A stretch of DNA of 46,821 nucleotides, from NCBI GenBank assembly GCA_045600585.1, contig JAZRYE010000009.1, positions 1 to 46,821 on the forward strand, in the 5' to 3' direction. The notes beneath the pieces were generated by a model that worked only from the letters and a program-made list of their open reading frames with translations, was not told the origin of the DNA and ran no database searches. Every line of letters begins with the position of its first letter. Positions within the stretch are counted from its first letter, which is position 1. A program made the position numbers and the translations under genes. Positions 40,788-46,821 of the stretch are shown piece by piece. The DNA comes from JAZRYE01 sp045600585. GTDB lineage: Bacteria > Bacillota_I > Bacilli_A > RFN20 > CAG-826.

Positions 40788-40861
40788 CGATAAGATACGC
40801 AATAGGACATACGTCATGTAGTCCATCTTCTATCGTGTTAGTGTTCATTACTAACACTTTT
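40782..40861 (+). terminator. riboswitch expression platform with terminator
   Basis: GTGTTAGT (40835-40842) and ACTAACAC (40850-40857) make an 8-bp terminator stem with loop GTTCATT, followed by TTTT. The P1 3' strand and following bases (ACAC...CGATA...AGAT, 40784-40795) can instead pair with ATCTTCTATCGTGT (40824-40838), taking the 5' side of the terminator. Bound purine would hold P1 and favour the terminator (OFF switch). A small internal hairpin (GGAC/GTCC, 40805-40823) lies in the alternative arm. The AGGAGG site (40867-40872) follows. Confidence 0.75.
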
Positions 40862-40879
40862 ACATTAGGAGGATAATTT

Positions 40880-43585
40880 ATGAAATTATTCAAGAAATTA
40901 GGAATATTTGTTGCTAGTTTTGCTATGGGAATCGGAGCAATTTCAACTAATATAGCAAATAAATTTATGAGTGCTAATGCCACTGAATTAACTGCTTCTA
41001 TTTCTTTTAAATCATCAACTAATGGTGACTCTACTTCAGCTATTAATAAATCTGATTCGCTAGATTCAATTATAGCTACCGGAGGCAACTATATTAAATC
41101 TATAAATTCTACATCAAAAGTCTATCTTGGTAAGAATGGTTATGGCTTAAAGCTTGGTTCTAGCAGTGCGGCTGGCAATATAGAGTTTAATTTAGATAGT
41201 AGCTATTTAGTTAAATCGGTGATTGTCGAAGCTGCAAAATATAGCACTGATACAGGAAAAATTGCTGTTAATGAAACAACTATTAACACTGATCTTTCTT
41301 CTTCGTTTACGATGCTTACTCTAAATTACGATAGCCCTCTTAACTTTTCCACTTTAAAAATAGCCACAACTTCTAAAAGAGCATATGTAAAATCTATTTC
41401 ATTTGTTTATTCTTCGGATGTTGAAACATATTCCTTAATATTTGATACGAATGGTGGTTCAGAAATTGCATCCCAATCTGTAGCAGAAGGTAATAATGCT
41501 ACTAAACCAACAATTGATCCTACTAAAGCAGGATATTCTTTTGGCGGTTGGTATGCTGATGAAGAATTAACAACTCCATTTGATTTTGCTAATACTCCAA
41601 TTAATGAAGACACTACAATTTATGCTAAATGGTTAACAAACCACACTGTTTCTTTTGAAACAAATGGTGGGTCCGAAGTATCTTCACAAACTATTGCAGA
41701 TGGTAAAAATGTAATAAGGCCTACAGATCCAACTAAAGACGGCTTTGCTTTTGCAGGTTGGTATGCTGATGAAGAATTAACAACTCCATTTGATTTTGCT
41801 AATACTGCTATTAATGAAGATATAGTTGTTTTTGCAAAGTGGTCTACTTATGTTGTGGTTGCTTTTGAAACAAATGGTGGATCTGCTATTCCTTCGCAAT
41901 CTATTGCAGAGGGTGGCAAGGCTACTAAACCAACAAACGATCCAACTAAATCTGGATATTCATTTGCTGGTTGGTATGCTGATGAAGAATTAACAACTCC
42001 ATTTGATTTTGCTAATACTGCTATTAATGCAAATACTACAATTTATGCTAAATGGGATGCGTATAGTGATGATTTAGGTTTAAATGGAACAATTCAATTT
42101 TTATACTTTGATATAAATTATTTGAAATTGACAGGCAACAAAACATCAACACCTGTAGCAACTGGAGTTGCTTATAATGAAAATCCGACTGCATTACAAT
42201 TTGATTTGGTTGGGGACAATAAGTACACAATTGGATGTTATGTCGAAGATAACTATGAATGGTTATATTGCATCGATAATAACAATGGACTTAGATTTGG
42301 AACAAACAATACGGGTAACGATTGGTCAGTTGCAGAGAATGAAAACGGAGAATTTGTCTTACAGACAATTGATCCTTCAAATAATATTAGGCAGCTTAGT
42401 TATTACTCTGCAGGCAATGATTTTAGAACATATAAACTAAGTAGTACTGCGCTGACCACAATCGGTATTACACAAAAACCGGTTGCTGATACAACATTTG
42501 TTGAAATTGATGAGCTTTCATTTAGCGAACTTGTGATTGGTGCGACTGAAATTATTACCGCTCAATTTGAAGGCAAGTCTATAGAATGGTCTTCTAAAGA
42601 TTCGACGATTGTTGCAGCCACAAAAAACCAAGACAATTCATGCAGTGTTACAGGCTTGAAAGAAGGCAAGACTACCATCACAGCTACAGTTGGTAATAAG
42701 CAATCTTCCATTGACATTACTGTTATTAAAGCACCTCTTCCAGGCGACAATATTTCTTTGTCCGCTATAGATATTACATATAGTGGCTATACTTATTGGA
42801 CTAAAACAATTGGCAAAAATACTTATTCTGGCACTAGCTTAAGCAATGGAAATAATATTCAGTTGACTGGTGATTCAGAGAAAACATCTGGAATTGTTTC
42901 TACAGGTATGAATTTTAAAGCCTTGTCAATTGCGATAGATTGGGGCGATTCTACATCAAACGGGAGAACTATTAATGTTTATGGTTCTAATTCTAAATAC
43001 AGCTCGCCTGCTGACTTGTATGATTTACAGAAATGTGGAACATTGATTGGAACTATTGTTAAAGGAACATCGACATCGTTAGATTTATCAGCGCTTGATT
43101 TTGCTTATATTGGTGTTAGGGTTGCGACAAGCAACGCGGTTTATTGTTCAAGAATAGCTATTGAATGGGAAGATACAAATTATGGTCGCGACGATTCATT
43201 ATTTACTTCTAACTATACAGAACTTTTAGTTAGTGACTCATTTGGAATTAGATTTGAAGGCTATGTTAACGAAGAATATGTTGATGCTGTAATTGAATAT
43301 GGTTTTGTTATCACCCGTAAAGATGGTAAAAAAGCCACGTTAAATAGCGTTAAAGAAAATGTGAGTAAATTATTAAGTGAAATTAATGACGAACGTGATG
43401 GACTAATGTTTGATGATGGCGAAGCGATTGCTAGTAAAGATGGATTTTTGTGCTTTAGTTCAATCCTTAAAAACATTCCTGAAAATGAATCTATTTCTTT
43501 TTACGCTTATGTTGTTTTAGATATCGATGGTGATGGAAAAGTAGAAACTTTTGCTTCACCAGTCTCTGAATCAATTGAATTTTAA
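40880..43585 (+). CDS. large secreted InlB-repeat/Ig-like protein under riboswitch control
   Basis: A 901-aa exported protein. The signal peptide is MKLFKKLGIFVASFAMG (cleavage near ANA, about residues 34-36). A β-rich part with repeated SSTNGDS-like segments follows (about 40-180), then three InlB/Listeria-Bacteroides repeats (about 182-393, each 70 or 71 residues with FDTNGGS or FETNGGS and GWYADEELTTPFDF). A BIG2-like Ig domain occupies about 535-615 (IEWSSKDSTIVAATK, VTGLKEGKTTITATVG). The last 280 residues end in FASPVSESIEF and have DIDGDGKVE. No anchor motif is seen. It is the first gene after the riboswitch and is followed by the small peptide gene. Confidence 0.82.
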   Translation: MKLFKKLGIFVASFAMGIGAISTNIANKFMSANATELTASISFKSSTNGDSTSAINKSDSLDSIIATGGNYIKSINSTSKVYLGKNGYGLKLGSSSAAGNIEFNLDSSYLVKSVIVEAAKYSTDTGKIAVNETTINTDLSSSFTMLTLNYDSPLNFSTLKIATTSKRAYVKSISFVYSSDVETYSLIFDTNGGSEIASQSVAEGNNATKPTIDPTKAGYSFGGWYADEELTTPFDFANTPINEDTTIYAKWLTNHTVSFETNGGSEVSSQTIADGKNVIRPTDPTKDGFAFAGWYADEELTTPFDFANTAINEDIVVFAKWSTYVVVAFETNGGSAIPSQSIAEGGKATKPTNDPTKSGYSFAGWYADEELTTPFDFANTAINANTTIYAKWDAYSDDLGLNGTIQFLYFDINYLKLTGNKTSTPVATGVAYNENPTALQFDLVGDNKYTIGCYVEDNYEWLYCIDNNNGLRFGTNNTGNDWSVAENENGEFVLQTIDPSNNIRQLSYYSAGNDFRTYKLSSTALTTIGITQKPVADTTFVEIDELSFSELVIGATEIITAQFEGKSIEWSSKDSTIVAATKNQDNSCSVTGLKEGKTTITATVGNKQSSIDITVIKAPLPGDNISLSAIDITYSGYTYWTKTIGKNTYSGTSLSNGNNIQLTGDSEKTSGIVSTGMNFKALSIAIDWGDSTSNGRTINVYGSNSKYSSPADLYDLQKCGTLIGTIVKGTSTSLDLSALDFAYIGVRVATSNAVYCSRIAIEWEDTNYGRDDSLFTSNYTELLVSDSFGIRFEGYVNEEYVDAVIEYGFVITRKDGKKATLNSVKENVSKLLSEINDERDGLMFDDGEAIASKDGFLCFSSILKNIPENESISFYAYVVLDIDGDGKVETFASPVSESIEF
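41546..42055 (+). repeat. three near-identical repeat segments in the surface-protein gene
   Basis: A block of about 50 bases encoding GWYADEELTTPFDFANT begins at 41546, 41756 and 41969, spaced 210 and 213 bases (70 and 71 codons). Those stretches are almost base-identical, while the linker parts differ, so the repeats are recent or kept alike by gene conversion. Confidence 0.9.
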
Positions 43586-43602
43586 TGGAAAGGATAATGT
43601 TT

Positions 43603-43713
43603 ATGAAAGAAAAATTTGTTGAAATTTATTTTGAAATCGTTGAAGTCAAAAAAGATGACATTATTCAGACTTCCTCTCCAGAAGAAGACTTTAATGATCT
43701 TGACTGGCAATAA
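43603..43713 (+). CDS. small acidic peptide, candidate RiPP precursor
   Basis: A 36-codon reading frame starts MKEKFVEIYFEIVEVKK, continues DDIIQTSSPEED and ends FNDLDWQ. GGAAAGGA (43587-43594) is 8 bases from this ATG; an ATG six bases upstream is too close to it. The gene lies 17 bases after the surface protein and two bases before a lipoprotein gene. A leader-like hydrophobic/charged half, the DIIxTS segment and an acidic tail ending in an aromatic residue are what I associate with precursor peptides of PqqD/HPrK-type cassettes. No Cys is present, so lanthionine or thioether bridges are excluded. Product unknown. Confidence 0.7.
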   Translation: MKEKFVEIYFEIVEVKKDDIIQTSSPEEDFNDLDWQ

Positions 43714-43715
43714 TT

Positions 43716-44309
43716 ATGCAAAGAATTAAACGCTACTCTATAATTCTAAGCGTAGCGCTTTTGCTTGTTTCATGTTCGATTAAAAATACAGACTCATTAA
43801 ACTCTTCATTTAATGAAGATATATCTAACATAGAAAATGAAAACGAATTTTGTAGCTCGGTTGATATATATAGTAGTCTTTATGATTCAATTGAATCATC
43901 TGAGTCAAGTGATGAAATAGAAAAAAAGCAATACATTATATCTTTTAATGATACATTTTGCTGTGACGAAAACTTTGCTGTACTAGATGAAACGGAATCA
44001 TGTAATTATTTAATTACTAATTGTTTAACTTTAAATGGCGAATTTGAAAATGAAGCAATATTTGCTTTTTATACATCTTTAGCAATTGAGAGCGTGATGG
44101 TTTTTTCAAAAAAATCTGAAAGCATTACTAAAGGTATATTTATTGGGCATATTAATCCATATGGTATTTATTCCTTGTATAAATCTGATTTTTTAAATGA
44201 CTTTTATTATTATAGTTATCCAAATCGTGTTAATGCAGTTCATATCGCAATAAGAACAGTTGAAACCGCTTTTATTTCTAAAATTGTTCTAACTTTAAAA
44301 AACACTTAA
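43716..44309 (+). CDS. small lipoprotein, unknown function
   Basis: A 197-aa lipoprotein: MQRIKRYSIILSVALLLVSC with lipobox LVSC (Cys 20). A Ser/Asp/Glu-rich linker (about 21-65) precedes a globular part with FCCDENFAVLDETESCNYLI, containing three further Cys. No family is recognised. It starts two bases after the small peptide gene, so the two are probably co-translated. It could be an immunity or export-partner protein for the peptide, which is inference from position only. Confidence 0.7.
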   Translation: MQRIKRYSIILSVALLLVSCSIKNTDSLNSSFNEDISNIENENEFCSSVDIYSSLYDSIESSESSDEIEKKQYIISFNDTFCCDENFAVLDETESCNYLITNCLTLNGEFENEAIFAFYTSLAIESVMVFSKKSESITKGIFIGHINPYGIYSLYKSDFLNDFYYYSYPNRVNAVHIAIRTVETAFISKIVLTLKNT

Positions 44310-44322
44310 TTGAGACTAAAAT
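44294..44322 (+). promoter_or_regulatory. promoter of the PqqD-like gene, probably leaderless
   Basis: TTTAAA (44294-44299), 17-base spacer, TAAAAT (44317-44322). The predicted transcript start is the A of the ATG at 44329. There is no ribosome binding site. Confidence 0.55.
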
Positions 44323-44328
44323 ATTTAT

Positions 44329-44595
44329 ATGAAGCTTAAATACGACTTTGTTATTCAAGAAGTAGGCACTGACTACTTCGCTGTTGCGAATGGAGAATCT
44401 ACTAAAGAATTCTCTAATTTAATTAAATTAAATTCAGTAGGAAAAGATATCTTCGAAAAATTAAAAGAAGATACAACTATTGAAGAAGTAATTAAATTTA
44501 TTAAAGATAAATATGATGGAGATGATGGAGTGATTGAAAAATCAGTTAGATCATTCATTGATAATTTATCTAAACAAAATTTACTTACTGAATAA
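44329..44595 (+). CDS. PqqD-family peptide-recognition protein
   Basis: An 88-aa protein of the PqqD/RRE fold, which binds leader peptides of RiPP precursors and hands them to modifying enzymes. The pattern YDFVIQEVGTDYFAVANGESTKEFSNLIKLNSVGKDIFEKLKE, then TIEEVIKFIKDKYDGD and SFIDNLSKQNLLTE, matches the family through its length. Its neighbours are a lipoprotein and a 36-codon peptide, with the HPrK-like, S26-like, ABC and nucleotidyltransferase genes further upstream. This is the strongest sign that the locus handles a peptide. It is followed by a terminator. Confidence 0.85.
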   Translation: MKLKYDFVIQEVGTDYFAVANGESTKEFSNLIKLNSVGKDIFEKLKEDTTIEEVIKFIKDKYDGDDGVIEKSVRSFIDNLSKQNLLTE

Positions 44596-44619
44596 TTTAA
44601 TTAATTACATTTGAATATT

Positions 44620-44651
44620 AGCTAGGGATGCAGTATCTCTAGCTTTTATCT
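44620..44651 (+). terminator. terminator after the PqqD-like gene
   Basis: AGCTAGGGAT (44620-44629) and ATCTCTAGCT (44635-44644) form a 10-bp stem with one wobble and loop GCAGT, followed by TTTATC. Confidence 0.85.
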
Positions 44652-44658
44652 TACTGAT

Positions 44659-44687
44659 TTGGGGATATAGGATATCTATGCTATAAT
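44659..44687 (+). promoter_or_regulatory. promoter of the coiled-coil gene, leaderless
   Basis: TTGGGG (44659-44664), 17-base spacer, and an extended -10 TGcTATAAT with the hexamer at 44682-44687. Six bases separate it from the ATG at 44694, so transcription should start on the A of the ATG. This is the clearest leaderless start here. Confidence 0.75.
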
Positions 44688-44693
44688 AGGCCT

Positions 44694-45542
44694 ATGAAAG
44701 AATACGATAAAGTCAATAAAATCAAAGAAGAGAAGAATAAAGAAATTGCTCGATTAAATGAAGAGATTAATGCTTTAAAAGAGAAAAACGAAAAGCTTGA
44801 AGCTAAAAATAAAGAACTACGTCAAAAGTTACATGACGCAGGTGAAGGCAAAAGCGAAGTATCTCGTCTTAAGAATCAATTAACCGAAAAAGAAAGAAAC
44901 GAAAGAACTCTTCAACATCGTTTAGATGAAGCAGAAGGAAAACACATTCTTTCTATCTTTACTAAGGAAAGACAAGAATTAATCTTAAAGATTAGAAAAT
45001 TACATTATTCCAATAGCATCTTTAATTCTCTTGCTTATAAGTTTCAAGATGGAACAGAAAACGTTATCCAAATCGCTTATAAAATTAAAAATAATTCAGT
45101 AGGGGATATGGACTTTTATACATTCGTCTTTAGAGATGATATTGTTGGCTTATTAGAAAAGATATTAAGAATATTAACTAAGTCCATTAAAACAAGTGCA
45201 TCATATTACTTATTAGATTTAAGAGACAATAAATGTAAATTACCTAATAAGTACTATAAAGCTGTACCAAAATTACAAAATACAAAAGTAATAGGGGATA
45301 TTCTATCTTTAATCAATATTGAATCAAAAGCATATCACGGAAGTACTGTGAAAGAAAAAAGAGTCATCTATGATGAAGAAGACGACTCTACTAAGAAATA
45401 TTATGATTTCTTGAATGTTAATAGAACCGATCAATTAACCGCGATATTCACATTATTAGAATTCATTTATTATTTCTTTACATGTGATGATCATGAACAG
45501 AATTTAATTAATTTATCATCCTATTGGTTTAAGACTATTTGA
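44694..45542 (+). CDS. coiled-coil protein, unknown function
   Basis: A 282-aa protein. Residues 1-85 form a long, charged coiled coil (KIKEEKNKEIARLNEEINALKEKNEKLEAKNKEL). A globular domain follows (about 90-282) with ERQELILKIRKLHYSNSIFNSLAYKF and LLEFIYYFFTCDDHEQNLINLSSYWFKTI; no family is recognised. It is transcribed alone and converges on the DUF2974-like gene, with an 8-base overlap of the two 3' ends. No signal peptide or membrane segment is seen, so it is probably cytoplasmic. Confidence 0.75.
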   Translation: MKEYDKVNKIKEEKNKEIARLNEEINALKEKNEKLEAKNKELRQKLHDAGEGKSEVSRLKNQLTEKERNERTLQHRLDEAEGKHILSIFTKERQELILKIRKLHYSNSIFNSLAYKFQDGTENVIQIAYKIKNNSVGDMDFYTFVFRDDIVGLLEKILRILTKSIKTSASYYLLDLRDNKCKLPNKYYKAVPKLQNTKVIGDILSLINIESKAYHGSTVKEKRVIYDEEDDSTKKYYDFLNVNRTDQLTAIFTLLEFIYYFFTCDDHEQNLINLSSYWFKTI

Positions 45543-46638
45543 TTAAACGATTTGTGTTAACTAAGAATCCGCTTTCATGTAATGCGGATTTAGGAATTAA
45601 ATTTTTATTTAATGTATATACTAAACATCTAATGAAGTTACTTCTATCTTCCTTTGGAAGTCTAAAGAAAGCGATGTTAACTTCTAATAGATGTTTTTTA
45701 ATATCCGTTAGATACACACTTCCTCCAGCAGATAATACTTTATAAGTGCAATCGATAAATCTTTTTAAGTTATCTCTTTTAATGTTGCTAATTGTATTAT
45801 TAAAGTCATCACTTAAGGTATTACTACCTTTTTTGAATCTTTTTAATCTAATAAATTTGTTATCTTTGATTTCCCAACCTAATGGATTATGTTGCAAGGC
45901 ACCTTTGTCTTTTGATCTTGTAATTTGGGTACAAACAGGATGATGTAATATTCTACCTACAATAGAGCTATCAGGACATAAGAATGTCACTTTATTTAAT
46001 AATGGTGAAGTTGAAAGAATGTAATATATATCTAAATTGTAACCAGGTGAATCAAATGCATAGATATGAACAAGGTTATTTGCTAATCGATGAGTGGAAC
46101 ATCCAGCATAGAATGATTCTTGTCCACCTTTAGAATGGCCAGTAAATATATAATCTCTATCTAATGGTAATTTATCGATATATTCTTTTGCATGTATGAT
46201 GCATGGTGTTTTATCTAAGAAAGCATTATTAAGATTTTCTTTCCATCCGATAATCGTATCATCAGTGCCTCCGAAGATAACAACTGTTAACGAATCATCT
46301 ATTTTTGCCTCCATAATGCTCGTTTGAGTCTCTTCTTCTAAAGATATGTTTAAATACCTTCCGAAGAATAAAAGGTCCTTATATCGCTTTGTTTTAGAAG
46401 CATCATATAAAAGCTTTGTGATATCAATAGGCAAAAGAAGTCCTAACTTACGTAGTCCCTCTTTCTTAATATATTTTTCAAAGCATTCTTCGTAAGTTAT
46501 TGCTTCACTTTCTAAAACAGGAACATAGTTCACATCAAATAAAGGGATTAACGCTAATAAAGTTGCATCTACTTCATTAAAGTTTTCTCTAGTTAATTTA
46601 ATGTCTTTGTTTTTTTCTAAATATTCTGCTAAATACAT
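45535..46638 (-). CDS. DUF2974/Mbeg1-like α/β-hydrolase
   Basis: A 367-aa protein of the lipase-like DUF2974 group. FNEVDATLLALIPLFDV at the N-terminus, VVIFGGTDDTIIGWKENLN, and the nucleophile elbow FTGHSKGGQESFYA (Ser about residue 168) are visible, then IYAFDSPGYN. The catalytic Asp and His are not certain. Its substrate is unknown; no signal peptide is present. On the minus strand, TATAAA (46646-46651) lies seven bases from the ATG with no ribosome binding site, again a likely leaderless start. The 3' end overlaps the coiled-coil gene. Confidence 0.83.
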   Translation of the reverse strand: MYLAEYLEKNKDIKLTRENFNEVDATLLALIPLFDVNYVPVLESEAITYEECFEKYIKKEGLRKLGLLLPIDITKLLYDASKTKRYKDLLFFGRYLNISLEEETQTSIMEAKIDDSLTVVIFGGTDDTIIGWKENLNNAFLDKTPCIIHAKEYIDKLPLDRDYIFTGHSKGGQESFYAGCSTHRLANNLVHIYAFDSPGYNLDIYYILSTSPLLNKVTFLCPDSSIVGRILHHPVCTQITRSKDKGALQHNPLGWEIKDNKFIRLKRFKKGSNTLSDDFNNTISNIKRDNLKRFIDCTYKVLSAGGSVYLTDIKKHLLEVNIAFFRLPKEDRSNFIRCLVYTLNKNLIPKSALHESGFLVNTNRLIK

Positions 46639-46682
46639 ACTGCTATTTATATTTTAAATTATTGTTGCATTTACTTGTAGAC

Positions 46683-46821
46683 TTAAAAAGAAATTCTATT
46701 CCTGCATAATTTCTTTGCCATGTTATTACTTGATTCACATAGTTTATTAGTAAGACTTCTTTTATAAACTTTATTATTTCTAAATTCATAATAATAGTCA
46801 TCATCAATAACAATGACTCCT
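46683..46821 (-). CDS. C-terminal end of a truncated minus-strand gene, unknown
   Basis: On the minus strand a frame runs in from the window edge for 45 codons (GVIVIDDDYYYEFRN at the start, KKLCRNRISF at the end) and stops at 46683-46685. It is rich in Asp, Asn, Tyr and Lys like its neighbours. The 5' part lies outside the window; no family can be assigned. It would precede the DUF2974-like gene on the same strand by 44 bases. Confidence 0.5.
   Translation of the reverse strand, partial: GVIVIDDDYYYEFRNNKVYKRSLTNKLCESSNNMAKKLCRNRISF

Noticed and set aside
40788..40834. A second riboswitch aptamer in tandem after the purine switch
   Set aside because: The GGAC...GTCC hairpin here fits the alternative arm of the expression platform, and I find no match to another known aptamer.
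36590..44595. A complete lasso-peptide operon
   Set aside because: HPrK-like, PqqD and ABC genes fit, but no B2 protease, no asparagine-synthetase-like cyclase and no typical lasso precursor (Gly/Cys1 core with a ring Asp/Glu at 7-9) can be seen.

Overview
The window is low-GC DNA that reads well with the standard code (TGA is a stop, for example at 12165-12167 and 31822-31824; Trp is TGG). The run ecfA1-ecfA2-ecfT-truA followed by rplM-rpsI is a Firmicutes/Bacilli arrangement. Two [FeFe] hydrogenases, AdhE and Rex indicate a fermentative anaerobe. The many secreted proteins with InlB-type repeats and small Cys/His modules fit an uncultured gut Bacilli lineage (Erysipelotrichia or RF39/RFN20-like). 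The taxon is an inference from memory, not from a search.

Layout. 1-6724 is core: a possible insertion-sequence scrap, the ECF vitamin-transporter module (ecfA1, ecfA2, ecfT), truA, a yebC-family regulator, three small membrane proteins and rplM-rpsI behind a probable L13 leader. 6848-7402 holds four tRNA genes (Ile, Val, Thr, Leu), three of them followed by a terminator. From 7403 to about 13115 lies an accessory block next to tRNA-Leu: direct and tandem repeats, a likely group II intron tail, an 823-aa lipoprotein, a decayed serine recombinase, and a coupled gene pair (RhuM-PLD and XRE-Vat fusion) whose acetyltransferase half seems to lack its catalytic His. 13199-17253 holds two tandem paralogous secreted proteins.

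17577-27562 is the energy region: a LysR regulator with a perfect 20-bp palindrome upstream, then a tightly packed redox operon: rex, adhE, a small-molecule-kinase-like gene, two thioredoxin-like [2Fe-2S] proteins, a PAS-containing (sensory-type) [FeFe] hydrogenase, a SpoIIE-type phosphatase and a catalytic-type [FeFe] hydrogenase. Adenine deaminase follows. 29670-33561 is a partner-switching operon: STAS protein, membrane phosphatase fused to an RsbW-like ATPase, HD hydrolase, and a STAS-kinase fusion, with no sigma factor in view. Then come mtnN and a Cys/His-rich lipoprotein.

36590-44595 looks like a peptide-modification/export locus of RiPP type: HPr-kinase-like protein, S26/S24-like peptidase, ABC exporter, PF14907-type nucleotidyltransferase, a large InlB-repeat surface protein, an unannotated 36-codon acidic peptide, a small lipoprotein, and a PqqD-like recognition protein. 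No cyclase, asparagine synthetase or radical SAM enzyme is visible. The surface protein is preceded by a clear guanine-class purine riboswitch with an attached terminator, an unusual target for that regulator. The window ends with a coiled-coil protein, a DUF2974-like hydrolase on the minus strand and a cut-off minus-strand reading frame.

Several genes (131, 36590, 44329, 44694 and the minus-strand gene at 46638) have no ribosome binding site and a -10 box placed so that transcription would begin at or within two bases of the start codon, which points to leaderless mRNAs.
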